A stretch of 64,000 nt of DNA, from the NCBI GenBank assembly GCA_012184525.1, contig WOFQ01000015.1:62001-126000 (forward strand), read 5' to 3'. Source of the stretch: Xenoacremonium recifei. Taxonomy: Eukaryota; Ascomycota; Sordariomycetes; Hypocreales; Nectriaceae. Below are positions 41,369 to 53,400 of the stretch, piece by piece. Made by a program: the position numbers and the translations under genes. Position 1 is the stretch's first letter. Every line of letters starts with the position of its first letter. The notes beneath the pieces were generated by a model. That model ran no database searches. It worked only from the letters and a program-made list of their open reading frames with translations, and had not been told where the DNA came from.

Positions 41369-44113
41369 ATGGAACCTCCTTCACCACATCATCAACTCAT
41401 CCGACCGGTTTCCAATGATGCTGTACAGCCGGGGCAGACGTCCCCGTCGAAGACTAGCCTCCCATTCAACTTTCCTCAGAGCCACACAGCGCAGAATCTC
41501 TATGGGCGCGGCCCTCAGATGCAGAGTAGCAGGACCTGGACGACGAGCAGCGGCGAGCTTGGGCTATTGAGCGACACAGACGAGATTGAAGACAGAGCTG
41601 TCTTCGTTCAAGAGTACAACCGGCTTGCAAAGAAGGTTTGTTGTCTGTGATCTTTGGAGTCCCTACGCTAACGAGCACTCAAGCACGGCGTGAAGGTGCT
41701 GGTGGTCGAGGACTTTAGACTGAGACTATCTGTGAGTTCCATTCTTGACCCTGGATGCTGTGTTGCAGTTCTGACTTTGCTACAGGCCCCTAAACCAAAG
41801 AAGCCAGATGCGTCGTCGCCAGAGAGTCCCCAAAAGCGAGGATGGCTCTATCGGATGCTGCGATCCACCTCCAGCCAACCCATCGCCCCCCCAAAGCCGA
41901 CGACTCACCCTCATCCTCGACACAAGCGCAGCGTCTCGGATCTTGCACACCATTTAAGGCATCCCCGACACGATTATAACCCAAAATGCATTGACATCCA
42001 AACCATGGTGAGGCTTAACGGAAAGAGTGTCCTCTACCTACCCCAGGAATATGCGCCCGGCTCTTTGATCCTACCGACCTGTCTGCGAGCCACTGCACAC
42101 CATATCGCCCAGAACCCTGCAACAAGAGGCATCTTCCGAATATCAGGGTCTATCAGAGTTGTCAATTCGCTGTTCGATTATTACTGCTACACTGAGAAAA
42201 ATAGTGCTCATGTTGCTGGCACTGTCCGCTGTGCTAACCTGCCAATGCATATCAAAGCGACGATCCACGACGTGGCAACGCTCTTCAAAAGAATGCTCTC
42301 AGTGATACCAGGGGGCATCTTGGGATCCTTGAATATCCTTGACGCTCTCGTGGCTATAAAGACTCAACTCAATGGAGATGCCGAATATCCTCGCACCAAA
42401 CAGACGAAGGTCCGGGCTCGACTCATTGCTCTGGCCATTGGTACCATCGAGTCACAATTCCGCAGGGAATTGATTTGCGCAGTCTTTGGACTCCTCAGCT
42501 TAATCGGCCGCGTAGCAGAAATGAGTCCTCGCGAAGACCTAGAAGGACGACCACTTCCTACGAGTGACCTCATGGGGTACAATGCGTTAGGGATTGTCTT
42601 TGGGCCGCTCCTTGTGGGCGATTGCTTGGAAAGATACGCGTCGAGGGTTGTGACCCCCGAATCGGGCTTATTGGTACTCCCCCTATCCCCAACAAAGCTA
42701 CGTCGGGAGCGTCGCAAATCGAGAAGCGGCGATTCGAAGTGCCCAGCTATGACACCACTCGAAAAGATACATCTTGCGAATGACATAGCTGAGATGCTTA
42801 TCATGAACTGGCGGGACATCGTGCGACAGATGAAATCTCTCGGTACACATCAGCGAAAGGACGTGAACTCTATGGCGAGTCTTCGGAGCAGTTCAATGCA
42901 CCAATCGGCTTCCGATACATTTGTCATAAGAAAGCCTCCAGACTGGGATCAGAGCCAGAGCCTGGTTGGGGCCTCGAGAGATGACGACAGCTCCCATGAC
43001 CCTCGAGCAAAGAGTCCTGAACCCGAGACGCCTACTTTGGGCGTCCGAAGGATGCGACCAAGCCATCGCAAGAGCTTCAATTCAAATATCTTGGGCAATC
43101 GTCCGAGTATCACCCCTTTAAGCCCCCCTGCTAAGGTCACGGCCGAGGACAGCTCACCAGAAGACTTGGTAAACGTCCCAATTGCAAAGAAACCCTTGTT
43201 TCCAGCTCGTAAGGAGGTGGCTTCTCAGACAGGCTCTTTGACCTCGGATACATCTCGCCAGAGAGCCTTCAATACTAGTAGGTCCTCGGCCGACGCCGAC
43301 GATGAGGCAGACTTCCTCAACATAAGGAAACTGAGAACAGGGAATATGAAGCAAATGGAAGATATTGATCCTGATTTGGCCGAGGTGCGAAGAGGTCGCC
43401 GAATTGGAAACAGCCCTCGGGTCTCTTTGGAGGATGTTCCGCCACGCACCTCCTCAAAGCCCTGCCATAGCAATTCTCGATCATCGAGGCAAAGACCTAC
43501 GGTTCGGTGCGTTACTGACGGCGGTTCTTCACAGAGTTCTCCGATCAAGCCACCCTCGATTGAACGAAGCAACGGACTTAGAGGAAGAGGTCGCCGAAAG
43601 TCTGGGCTCCAAAGCACACCGCGACACAGTTTCATCGACGAATGGCCAGACAAGGACACCAAGTCTCCTGAAAGCACCTTGAAAGATGATCCCGATATTC
43701 CACAGTCGGCACAGTCTCGTCCCTCATTTGGTTGCGAGGCGTTGGAAAGGAGGATGATGCCGAGTCCTTTGCCGCAACCCAGAGCACTGGATCCAAAGAC
43801 CTCAGAGCCACCGGCCTTTCTGACGCACGAGTCACGTTCCTCTAGAAACTCAGAAAACATCGACAAAGACGAAGGCGGCCTTGGGCTAAGATCTTCGGCA
43901 AGTAAGCGGAAAGAGACCGCGGACTACACCTATCGGTCACACAATGTTGATGATGAGCCGTGGCACAAAGATGAATCGAAAGAGCCGATACGAAGGAATT
44001 CGTTCAACAAAACGCCGGTGCATTTCTACTCGCCAATGACAGTTCCTCTGAGCTTGGCAGGCCGGGTTGTGGAAACGCAACCTACCATTCCGGAACCCCG
44101 TGATGGGAATTAG
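41369..44113 (+). CDS. RhoGAP-domain protein (frame ends at an in-frame TAG)
   Basis: Three exons (41369-41635, 41684-41731, 41786-44113), 880 residues. The RhoGAP domain spans about residues 185-395. It starts near VRLNGKSVLYLPQEYAPGSL and carries the Arg finger in GIFRISGS (about residue 223); IHDVATLFKRMLSVIPGG and YNALGIVFGPLL follow. It stimulates GTP hydrolysis by Rho-family GTPases in polarity and wall control. The rest is Ser/Arg-rich, probably disordered and phosphorylated. The frame stops at TAG 44111-44113 but stays open in the same frame to 45637, so the real protein may be 1387 residues. The second intron is stop-free and 54 nt. The GAP domain is intact whatever the fate of the stop. 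Confidence 0.85.
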
Positions 44114-44143
44114 AACATCTCCACAGGGATCGGAGAAGTTGAG

Positions 44144-45637
44144 ATGCCCAAAATCAATAGTGTCACTACATCGAGCTCCGGCAGGACTTACGTCCCCTTA
44201 CAGGATTCTTCCGGATACTCACCCGAACATAGCTTGAAACCCTCTCGGGTTGAGAACCTGCTGTCCTCACAATACCTACAGATAGACCCTGATACAGAGC
44301 CGCGACAAGTGGCAGTTTCAGGAGGGACAGGTGAAGTATCGAGCAGTGATACGGCGAGGGCGCTTGGATCTTCCCCAGTTCGTTCCAGTGTTATCGAGTT
44401 GGGCAACAAGCGAGGAGCCGTAAGGGCCATTGCGGCCAGGTTTGAAGGAACCCCTCGGTCGAGCGACGGGCCTTCAGTACGGCCAGGACTGGAAAGCAGG
44501 GGACAAAGCACGACGTCAAGTTTCTCCTATTCATCGCCAACGAAGCCAGAACGAGCGCTTCGACCTGCTGTTGAAGCGAGGCGGATGAGCCAGAGAAAAC
44601 CTTCCTGGTCAAGTCAAAACCGAGAAATAAATGAGATGGAACCATCACTAGGAACGACCCATGATCCCAGCGATGCCCCTTTATTAAGGCTGAGAACTTC
44701 GGTCAGCGATGGTGTGGCGCTTCGTGCAGCTGCTTTGGCACAAGCCGAGAGTCAACACCAAGGAATAGGCCAAGAAAGGGCACATATGGTCGCGCTTCGG
44801 CCACCAATCCCCGTCATCAGACCGGAACCAGAGACTGAGGAGCCAAAGCTCCGTAGCCCTCCAAGCCTGGGAACCATGGTTGCCTATCCAGAGGAGCCGC
44901 CTGTTGCTCAACATCTCCATTTACTAAGACCTTCGTCCTCTACCTCAAACTTCCACTCTCAAGACGACATGGGGTTGCTGGTCCCGGGCGTGTCGACCCC
45001 CATGCCGCGTCCTAGTAGCACGACCTTGCTGCACGCTCAGATCCGCAACCTTCAGCGCCAGTTACATTTCAAGAACGAGGAAATCTCCCATCTTCGACGC
45101 CAGCTTGAGGCTCAAAAGTGTACGGATGTGGGGACCCTTAGCCAGCAAGTCCGGGAGGCCAGAAGGGAGGCACATATGTGGAGGGAGAGGGCCGAGGCTG
45201 CTGAGCGCCGCGTCAAGGTTTTTGAGCGGTTTACAGCCCGCTTAAGAGGGATAAGAGAGGCGGCCGCAGTCGCAGATCGCAGGATTGCCCACGCTGAGGA
45301 CCTTGTCAGCCACGATGGCTCAGACGACGAGATTCGCGGTCGCAGAAAAGGTCAGCATCGCGCTGTCACGGGGATCAGACGAAGTGTAGACGACGAAAGC
45401 GACACATCAGGCCGCACAGAAGACGCCGGTGTCGTCCAGGCGCGAATCCGCAAGTGTCTCCACGGGCAGGGCGCTCGACACGATGGTGCGAATGACACTC
45501 CTCCCCTTGCACTTGATGAGGGACGAGTATCCAAGCGAGACAGACCGCGAACATCGTCCCGCGGCAGGGACATTAGCCAAACGGCTGTGGAGATCTGGAT
45601 GGCGGCGCAGGAACTGCTGGAGTTTGAAGATGGGTGA
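44144..45637 (+). CDS. In-frame continuation of the RhoGAP gene with coiled coil, or a separate small gene
   Basis: A 497-codon frame beginning 30 nt after the TAG that ends the RhoGAP frame, in the same reading frame, with the interval itself open. Composition (Ser, Arg, Pro) continues that of the upstream part. Near the end, 45020-45290, a coiled coil is evident (IRNLQRQLHFKNEEISHLRR, then QVREARREAHMWRERAEAAE). The simplest reading is one gene of about 1390 codons interrupted by a nonsense codon, by a sequencing error, or read through. A candidate 78-nt intron (GTTGTG donor at 44066, acceptor before 44144) would also restore one protein, but its signals are weak and no branch point is seen. 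An independent gene is less likely, as there is no promoter space. Confidence 0.55.
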   Translation: MPKINSVTTSSSGRTYVPLQDSSGYSPEHSLKPSRVENLLSSQYLQIDPDTEPRQVAVSGGTGEVSSSDTARALGSSPVRSSVIELGNKRGAVRAIAARFEGTPRSSDGPSVRPGLESRGQSTTSSFSYSSPTKPERALRPAVEARRMSQRKPSWSSQNREINEMEPSLGTTHDPSDAPLLRLRTSVSDGVALRAAALAQAESQHQGIGQERAHMVALRPPIPVIRPEPETEEPKLRSPPSLGTMVAYPEEPPVAQHLHLLRPSSSTSNFHSQDDMGLLVPGVSTPMPRPSSTTLLHAQIRNLQRQLHFKNEEISHLRRQLEAQKCTDVGTLSQQVREARREAHMWRERAEAAERRVKVFERFTARLRGIREAAAVADRRIAHAEDLVSHDGSDDEIRGRRKGQHRAVTGIRRSVDDESDTSGRTEDAGVVQARIRKCLHGQGARHDGANDTPPLALDEGRVSKRDRPRTSSRGRDISQTAVEIWMAAQELLEFEDG

Positions 45638-45995
45638 TCGACATAATGAACAATTGATTGAATGAACACGCGTTACGAGTACTTAGTTTGTCGAGATGGG
45701 GCGGTGTATTCTTCTTATGTATATGGTCAGGGCGGTGGTTCAGGGGTAAGTAGTGCTGATGGTGTAAATGGGTAGGATATCGATAATTGAACGTTAATGG
45801 CTTACTGGGGTTCACCGGCGTTGAGAGACATTTCTTTGGTCTAATAGCTTTACCATTGCACTTTTGGAGGCCTTTCTATTTGCTCGCCTGAGCATTTCTA
45901 ACATACCCGCCCCAAGTTCTATTCGTTATTCATGTCACGCTCATAAACCTGTTCCTCCTACGATGCATACAAGTCGCTCGGCCGTTTCTGTCCTT
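45638..45995. other. Intergenic, tail to tail
   Basis: 3' flanks only; nothing else seen. Confidence 0.55.
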
Positions 45996-46778
45996 CTAGG
46001 ACTCACCACCTGGACGTTGAATGCGCCACCTGCCCGCTTCATCCAACCCCATGGTCACGTAGATGCGACCAATGCCGTCAAGCACGCTATCTATCAGCTC
46101 GGCTTCATCTGCGAATTCCGGTGACGACGAGGGCGATGGGAGCAAAGGGCGCGGACGTTGGTAAGTTGATGGGTTAGGCTGTCGGCAAGACGACGAGGGT
46201 GCTGGAAATTTGGAGTCGATGAAGGGGTTTTCGCGAGGTTGGGAAGGGGGTGGTGATGGGAGACCGGAGGAGGCTGACAAGACTTGGGGGGAGAAGGGGA
46301 TGGGAGTTTGTGGCTGGGCGGATGGGATGGATGCGGAGGAGGGCTGATAGGATGATGAGAATTCGGAGGGTTGCGAAGAGAACATAGGGTCGTCTTCCTC
46401 TGGGGAGGGAGAAGGGAGCATGCCCGGAATAGGGGTCGAGGGGGTTTTCGAGATATGCGTCAAATCCTCTTCTGTCCCTCCGTCATCTGAAAACCCAGAG
46501 TCTTGTGAGTGTGTTTCGTCTGTGTCTAAATCATATTGGGCATTGTACTGTATTTTCGAAGTCGCATCTAAAAAAGCTGGCGACGAGGAACGCGACGGTG
46601 CTTTGTGCTCAGAGTACATATACGAGCTTGTGGTCGTAAAAGATGAGACTGATGGCGGAGCAGGAGGAAATCTTATAGCAGGGCGAGCTTGTTTCTGCAG
46701 AGCCCTGGCCGTGAGGGGGGATGGCGGGTCGTTTGGCGACGGAGAGGGCTGTGTCTTCGGGGGAGTCTGCCAGACCAT
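45996..46778 (-). CDS. Pro/Ser-rich protein of unknown function
   Basis: Single exon, 260 residues. I do not recognise a family. Most of the chain is Pro/Ser-rich and probably disordered (many SP and PS steps, a basic start and an acidic patch around DTDETHSQDSGFSDDGGTEE). The last 40 residues look folded: AELIDSVLDGIGRIYVTM followed by GLDEAGRWRIQR, a short amphipathic helix plus strand that may be the conserved core. The coding frame is long and uninterrupted, and the antisense frame is shorter, which supports this strand. It begins only 63 bp after the RFA3 stop codon on the same strand, so its promoter must overlap RFA3. Fungal orphan protein is the safest label. Confidence 0.6.
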   Translation of the reverse strand: MVWQTPPKTQPSPSPNDPPSPLTARALQKQARPAIRFPPAPPSVSSFTTTSSYMYSEHKAPSRSSSPAFLDATSKIQYNAQYDLDTDETHSQDSGFSDDGGTEEDLTHISKTPSTPIPGMLPSPSPEEDDPMFSSQPSEFSSSYQPSSASIPSAQPQTPIPFSPQVLSASSGLPSPPPSQPRENPFIDSKFPAPSSSCRQPNPSTYQRPRPLLPSPSSSPEFADEAELIDSVLDGIGRIYVTMGLDEAGRWRIQRPGGES

Positions 46779-46841
46779 GGCGACGCGGGGGGTGTATGTG
46801 ACCTGGGCATAGTTGTTGGGGCCACGGTCCGGCGACGTAAG

Positions 46842-47405
46842 TCAGTTGTCAGAGACGAAGATTGACTTGTGCTGGTGTGTTACGTTTACAACAGCAGCGT
46901 ACAGGTTGTAATCTGAAAGATGTTAGTCCAGGAACTGCAAAAGCTGTCCATTGAATGTCTAATGCGAAGGGAAAGGCACTGCTGAGAATCGAAACGAACG
47001 ATGTACAAAAGGAATAATTTCAAATTCAAAGCTGTATTCGACAATCGAGAGCAAAGGAGAGAGAACCCAAGACTTACCAACACTTGGGCCCAGATCCCGC
47101 GACGTCAGAACCTTGATTGACAGGTCTTGATTCACCTTGCCGATGACCTGGACACCGTTTCCATTGGACAGATGGGCTTCCTGCCTAGCCAGTCAGATGG
47201 CGATTTCTTCGAAAAAGAATACTAGGATAGGGGGGCAAATGTGGCGACTTACGCGGTTGAGAAGCACCGTCACGCTACCATCCGAGTCCAGCGTGGCTTG
47301 CTCGCCTCTCAGCTGGGTGACTTTTCCGACCAGCATAACCACGCGGCCGGCGAAGTTCTCGAGGTACGGCGCAGTTACGCGCGGAGTTGACATCTGTTCT
47401 GCCAT
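46842..47405 (-). CDS. RFA3: Replication protein A subunit 3
   Basis: Three exons (47405-47253, 47180-47078, 46912-46842) give 108 residues, the normal size of this small OB-fold subunit. TPRVTAPYLENFAGRVVMLV and GKVTQLRGEQATLDSDGSVTV are typical starts of fungal Rpa14; VQVIGKVNQDLSIKVLTSRD and the helix YAAVVNVTHQH follow. It forms the trimer core of the single-strand DNA-binding complex RPA in replication and repair. Intron 1 is 72 nt; intron 2 is 165 nt, long for this window. The exon joins restore the OB-fold without gaps. Confidence 0.9.
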
Positions 47406-50400
47406 CTTGCACGAGAAGAGTCGTTAAAGCGTTATTAAACGGGTGCTTTCCAGGCGTCAAGGTCGTGGTGGACGTGGTTGAGGAGGGGGAGGGGCAAGCG
47501 CGTAGCGAGCCCAGGCGCGTGGTCAGGTGACCGGAAACCTGCTTGATGCCTCAGGCCAACCACCGCCACACTGTCGTGGCTGGGACATCGACACGGTATT
47601 CACGTGATGTCCATCACTTCGATACATACAGGTACCTTTGCGCCCTGGAATATTGGGTCGTGGAAAAAGTCAATGTCTGCTGACTTGAAAAGCCAATTCG
47701 ATCTGCCAATTGCCGAGTTATTCCACGTCATGGTGGCATGTGTTTCCAAACTCTCAGTCTTCTGGAAGCAGCGGATGCGGCGGAGATATCTATCTGATCG
47801 CCGCGCCGTGTGAAGGCCGTCGAGAGGCGATCCAGCAGCTTGCTATTCTAGCAGATATCATATTCTACGGTAGCTCGAGCAAAAAACAGGGTCTCGGCAA
47901 TCGAACGCTTTTGCTGCAAAGCATGGAATGGCAGTTGATTTGATTTGACTCCAAATGCAGGGCCAGCACACCCTCGTCTCCGCGCAGCAGCGCCCGGATC
48001 AAATGCTCCGCCAAGCACAGGCCAAGAACGCTCCCCTCCCAGTACGACCAAAGCGACGGGGGCGGAGTCGCAGCCGCCAACAGCTCTTGGCCTCGCGACG
48101 GCTTCAGGAGCAGCTTTTCCCTTTCCCTGGCCGGCCGCGTGCGGGGAAGAACCTCACAGTGCGACGAGCTGGCAGGTGTCTGTTCCAGAAGGATGCTAGT
48201 GCTGTCGAGACATGGCGCACCCGGTGAGAAATTCGCCCTGAAGGTGGTGGGTTGATGCAACCATGACGACGTCAGCCCAACTGTCAGAAAACGGGCTGAT
48301 CGTCTGTGGCGTGTCGCTATCAAGCCTCAAGTCTCCGTTCATCAGCCGCAACGCTCGCGAGGTCGAAAGGGGATTAGATCGCGACACCGGAGTTGGCTCC
48401 GCGTCCGCCGTCCAGCGCTGGAGAAGGGACGAGACGCTGCGGGTGCTGAAAATGACACTCGGCCTTGTTGATTGAACAAGCAGGCTACGATTCCGGAATA
48501 AAACCGCCAACTTTCTTCCGCGGGAGGCGATTAATACAGTGCCTGAATTCGGTTCCTGAGCTGCAAAAGGGGCGACTGTTCTTTAGGAGGCGAGATTCGA
48601 TTTGAAAGGCACTTGTCCGCTGGCGCTTCTCGAGGTCCGAGCCGCTGCCAGAGGTCGAGAGCTTGCACGGCGAATTGTCGATGTCATGTTCTTCACAACC
48701 CGATGTCATGTTCCTCGTCTTTCATCATGGCCCTGGCGAGCTGCGTCACTGGAAGATCGTTGCTCGATAAAGTAATCGAACGTGATCAGACCAAACCTCA
48801 TAACACTGGGTCTCGCGCTGGCAGTGTCGAGGCTATGATATGTGCTCAGCTTTAGTATGGATGATATTCATTGTATGGTAAATCGATCGCTTGTCATGCG
48901 GACACAAGCGATGGATTGTTTGGTGGAGCGTCTTCGTTGACTTTAGAGCCTCTTGTTCAGGGGCGATGAACGAGATCGATCGAAAAAGCACTGTCTCAGA
49001 GGCGACGCTGCTCTTGCCACGAACTTCAAGTATAAGAAGAAAGAAATTAATGCGTTGAGCTGAAAGATTTTTGGTTGTATTCAGACACTCGAGTCTCGTG
49101 TGAGCTGTCCTCGAGAGGATCCTGCCAGAGTCAAGTCCAGGTATCCCCAATGGGTGCCAGCGGTTGACGATGCTGGAGTGTCCGAGTTGAGTTGTCCAAA
49201 CCTCCGATGACCAATCTGCATCTGGCTTGCTGTTAAATCGCATGTTACTCACTTCTGAATAGTCCATCTTAATTCCAAATTCCGGTGATCAACGTCGATG
49301 CAATACGGTTGATGCATTTGGCGTAGTCTGAATTCTGACGCGTCGCTCCCCAGCTCGACCTCGCCGTTTCAAAACAATATAGTGCATAATCCCCAGCACT
49401 GGAGGTCTGCTTGTCACTGCAAAATCGACCAGGCCAGGTCTGTAGTGGTGGGCCTTGGGTGCCATTCCAGCGCCGCCCATGAGAAAAGGCTGCTTTGGCT
49501 GGCCCCTAAGGCAACACCAACCAGGGGTGACTGCCTGGCAGGAAATATGGCGGACAGGGAGTGTCTCCCTTAGCAGACAGCCCGCCAAATGGCTCTCCGG
49601 CAAAGGCCCTGGGTTCAAAGATCCTTGGGACTCCAGCTCTAGTGTGACCTGGGGACGAGAGTCTCCGGATCAAATCGACCGTTAAGGAGCTTATGCTCCC
49701 TATCGTTTCGAAACAGAGGGTTTTCTCGAAGTACTTGCAGGATGTGGCAATCTTGCTCGTTCTAAAGGACCGTGTGGCAAAGAGGTCGGCTTGTTAGGAG
49801 TGGCGCATCGCCACAGGCTCACGATGTGTCCGGAGGTGGTAGTGTCGCAGAAGCGTATCACACTCGACAAAGGCTTTCGCTGATAGTCGGCTGGAAAGGC
49901 CGTTCTATCAGCGATCAAGCGACAGTGAAATGTTCGGGTCACAGCCAAGTGGTTCCAAGGGAGATGCGCTGTTAGGGTCAGAAATTGGCGGTGGTCAGGC
50001 AAGGTAGGTCAAAAATCCAGGGCTGGACCTAAGCACCTTCAGGGGTCGTTCGAGAAGGGGCATCGGCTAAAACGCACCTTCCGTTCGTGCCAACGGTGTC
50101 TTTGGTAGTCAACCCTCATAACGGAGGCCCATCGCATAAAGGCGCATATAATTGATTTTAATTCAGTTTCCATTGAGGAATAATAAAGTATTTCCCACAG
50201 CTCAAGATTACTCTGAAATTGCACGCAGTTTTCATTATTCTGGCTAGCATTTCTGGCCGTGGTCGTGATGTGCTGCTGAAGTGTCCGTTTAAAACGTTGA
50301 AGAGCTAGTCCAAGCGGTTGTTACCAAAGCACTCTGGTTTGCGAGGTGACAGGAAGAATTTAAGCAAAGATCTCGAAAACAACGTGCACTATGGACCTTT

Positions 50401-53400
50401 GGAAATTGACAAGAACGTAGGCAGTTCGTAAATATTTTATGCGACGTACGGACTTTTTCAATAGGTCGCAAGAATTGCAAATTGGCGCTACGCGTATAGT
50501 ACACACAACGCCGACGACCGTGATATTCGCCGAATTCGAAGACTCATCGAGTTGCATCCTCTGGCTAAAGTATTACTGAAGTTACTCAAATTAGACCAAC
50601 AGGAGCAACTTGGGATTTTGGCTCGAGCCAGCAACATCATCAGAGCATGGGGTTCAGTAGATGCTTATGGCAGGATCTGGCTCAGCAGCTCTCTCGATAG
50701 GTCTCTGTACACAAAAAGAAGCCCCGACAACTTCCTTCGGATTTCTCTCATGGAATAACTCCATTCCCATTGATACTAGACAATTTTCAGTGCCTGTAAC
50801 GAACTGCCCTTACGGATAGGATTGGAACCACGTTGAGTTCAATACGACGAGGTACGCTATCAGGATGCAAGACGTGCTTGTTACTGACGAATGAATAGTC
50901 AATAATATAATTTATCAATTGCTCCTTTCGGAATAATTCAATATTGTCGAGCCTCGCGGGCCGGTGGGAGGCGGGAATAGGAGGATAGCAGAGCAATCTC
51001 ATGGCTATTTACTCCGTACAACGAGACGGCAAGACAATATTCATTGACCAAAATCAATTTGAGCTTTCCCCCGGCTTCTTCTCTCATCTACGGGTGATGG
51101 CATAAGATACAAAACTTGAACTCGGTGCTTCGTACGGAGTAAACTCGTAGGAGCATTGGCTTGGTCCGTTTCAATTTGACGGATAGCCAATAGCACACAC
51201 TGATGAGCACAGTATGGCCTCGACAGCCTCGGACGGTGAACGTCTAAGGTGGAGTCTGAGTGGCGTGGGTTTGCTGGGCTAAATGGGGTTTAATTCCGTT
51301 TTGGCAGCGTTGATCTAACGTTGAGCTAACGGAGCCCCGATTGGGAAGGGCCGCGAATCTGAGCTGCGATCCAGACCCTCGGGGAACGGTGGGGGGAGGG
51401 CCTGGGAACGGGAGGTGGCGACTCTGGATATGCTGCCTGCCACGCTGCCTACCTCGCCTGTGATATTATTTGCAATTGGATAGCAAAGATAGCGTTTGAG
51501 TTGCAAAGATGGCGACATTGAAGAGCGGAACAAATCACCAGTGAAGGGGAGCCGGAGAGAAGAGATGACACAAGACGGCCAGGGATGATCTCACAGCCTC
51601 CACCCGCACGTCAGGGCTCAGGCTCAGGGTCCCCTCCATTACAAACGGGCGTCTGCAGCAGCCAATGCACATCAACAGCCACGGTCCATCCCATCAAACT
51701 CCTGTTTTTTTGAGCGGGACAAGCAGCACCCGCGAGGCAAGATCGCCTGTTCTATTTGTATGCCTAGCACATGCACTTGCGAGTTCGACTCGGAGCCTCC
51801 GTGAGCGTCCCTAGGCAGGATTTGCGCGTCTCGTATGTACCTCTGCCGTCAATGCTCAGGCACGCAGGGTGGCTAAAAGGACTCGTCATTTCTATGGTTC
51901 CGGACGCTGCGGAGATGTCTCCCAAGACTTCGATTGGCCTCGGCGACCGAGGACACAAACCTTCGCCCGCCAACAGAGTTTATACTGTACTCGAGACGGT
52001 GTCAGGTACCTATTCAGTCTATTCTGGTCAGCAAACAACCTGACAGGGCATTCCCGACGGCGTGCGGGGAAGCGGCTTCAGGGCGGGGCGAAAGTCCAGT
52101 CGAGACAAGCCTACATCGAACCGAACTGTCGCCTCCTCCTCCTCGCCCATCATCCCAGCCCTGTGCGTCACTTGGTTGATACAGAGATAGATAGGCGTGC
52201 TTTAAATTGCCCGAGGGACTCTCTCTACGTAATCCTGCTTAAAATTTTCCCAACAATAAAAGGCAGCCCCTCGCGCATTCGTTGCTTGCAGCTGTACTGC
52301 CCTTCGACTCTTTCAACGTAAGCTGTCTCCTCTCAATATTGACCCCTCTCGTTGCCAAAGCATAGCAAACCTGAAGCAACGTAGAATCCTGACTAGGTAG
52401 TAATTGATTGAGTACAAAGCTTTTGAGACCCGTTTGCGTCCAATTCAAGATACGAACCTCCTTTTCAACGATCTTTCGGTGCTTCTACAACTTGAACACT
52501 CTGTCGCCACCAAACTCTTGTTAGCCTACATTTCCATACTGTTCCTCCTTTGCTCTTCAGAAGATGTGCACGGCGTGATTTCATGATGCAGTTATTAGGT
52601 ACTGTACGCACTTTCTCCTTTGGTCGCCTTCATTTCGTGTTTGTGGTTATCATACCTGGGTTTGACTCAAACCATACCTCCATCTCAACCCCACACACGT
52701 CTCATATCAATCAATCGTCAACACGAATCCGTCAGTCTATCTATCTACCTTCCGCTATCACATACCTTTCTCCCGCCCCGTCTGAGACCCATTCGGCCGG
52801 CTCGCCATGCCGAGGAGCAAGTTCCCGCGCGCATCGCATTCTGAGCTACTGTTTCTGCATTGCGTTAGTCGGGACGTGGCCTGCACCTGGCAGCCAGGAA
52901 ACCTGATTTCCGTCTGCAGCGCGCCGCCAACTGCCAACTAGCCGATGATCCTCCCCTCCCTTGCGGCCTACCGTATTAGTTTCGGTACCGGCCTGTCGTT
53001 GATGCATACCGCCGTGGCTTGAGCCTCGCATGGAGTGCCTCAGGGTCTCGGTCGTGCCACGCCATGCAGACGGCCGGCTGGAGATCCCTTCCGCTTCTGC
53101 GCAAGGTTTCTGATACGGAAGAGAGAAACCGCCCGACGGAACCCTGCTTTGGCTAAGTTTGGCCTGGAGGTTGCTGTCGGCGCGCGCTGGCTAACCCGGA
53201 CCCGGCTGGGACCTTTTTTGGCACTTGCCTGGCTGGCTGTTCCAGCTTCCAATCGCATCTGTCTCGCCCGCGAGGCCCGCGAGCTGTTTTGGGACCCAAG
53301 CCAGGCCAAGCAAGAGCAAGTCGCCAAGCCCAAACCCAAACCCAGCAAGCCCGATTGATTTCCCCTTGGCCCCTGCTCGTGTTGGTGCGTCTCGGAGCCT

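Noticed and set aside
48196..48510. 104-codon minus-strand frame with a presequence-like start
   Set aside because: Overlaps several frames on both strands, no conserved block and no supporting splice structure.
49600..49700. Possible tRNA, based on a GGTTCAAAG string
   Set aside because: No matching T-stem, anticodon arm or acceptor stem could be built around it.
51770..51810. Possible tRNA T-arm (GAGTTCGACTC)
   Set aside because: The loop is too short for a T-loop and no cloverleaf fits.
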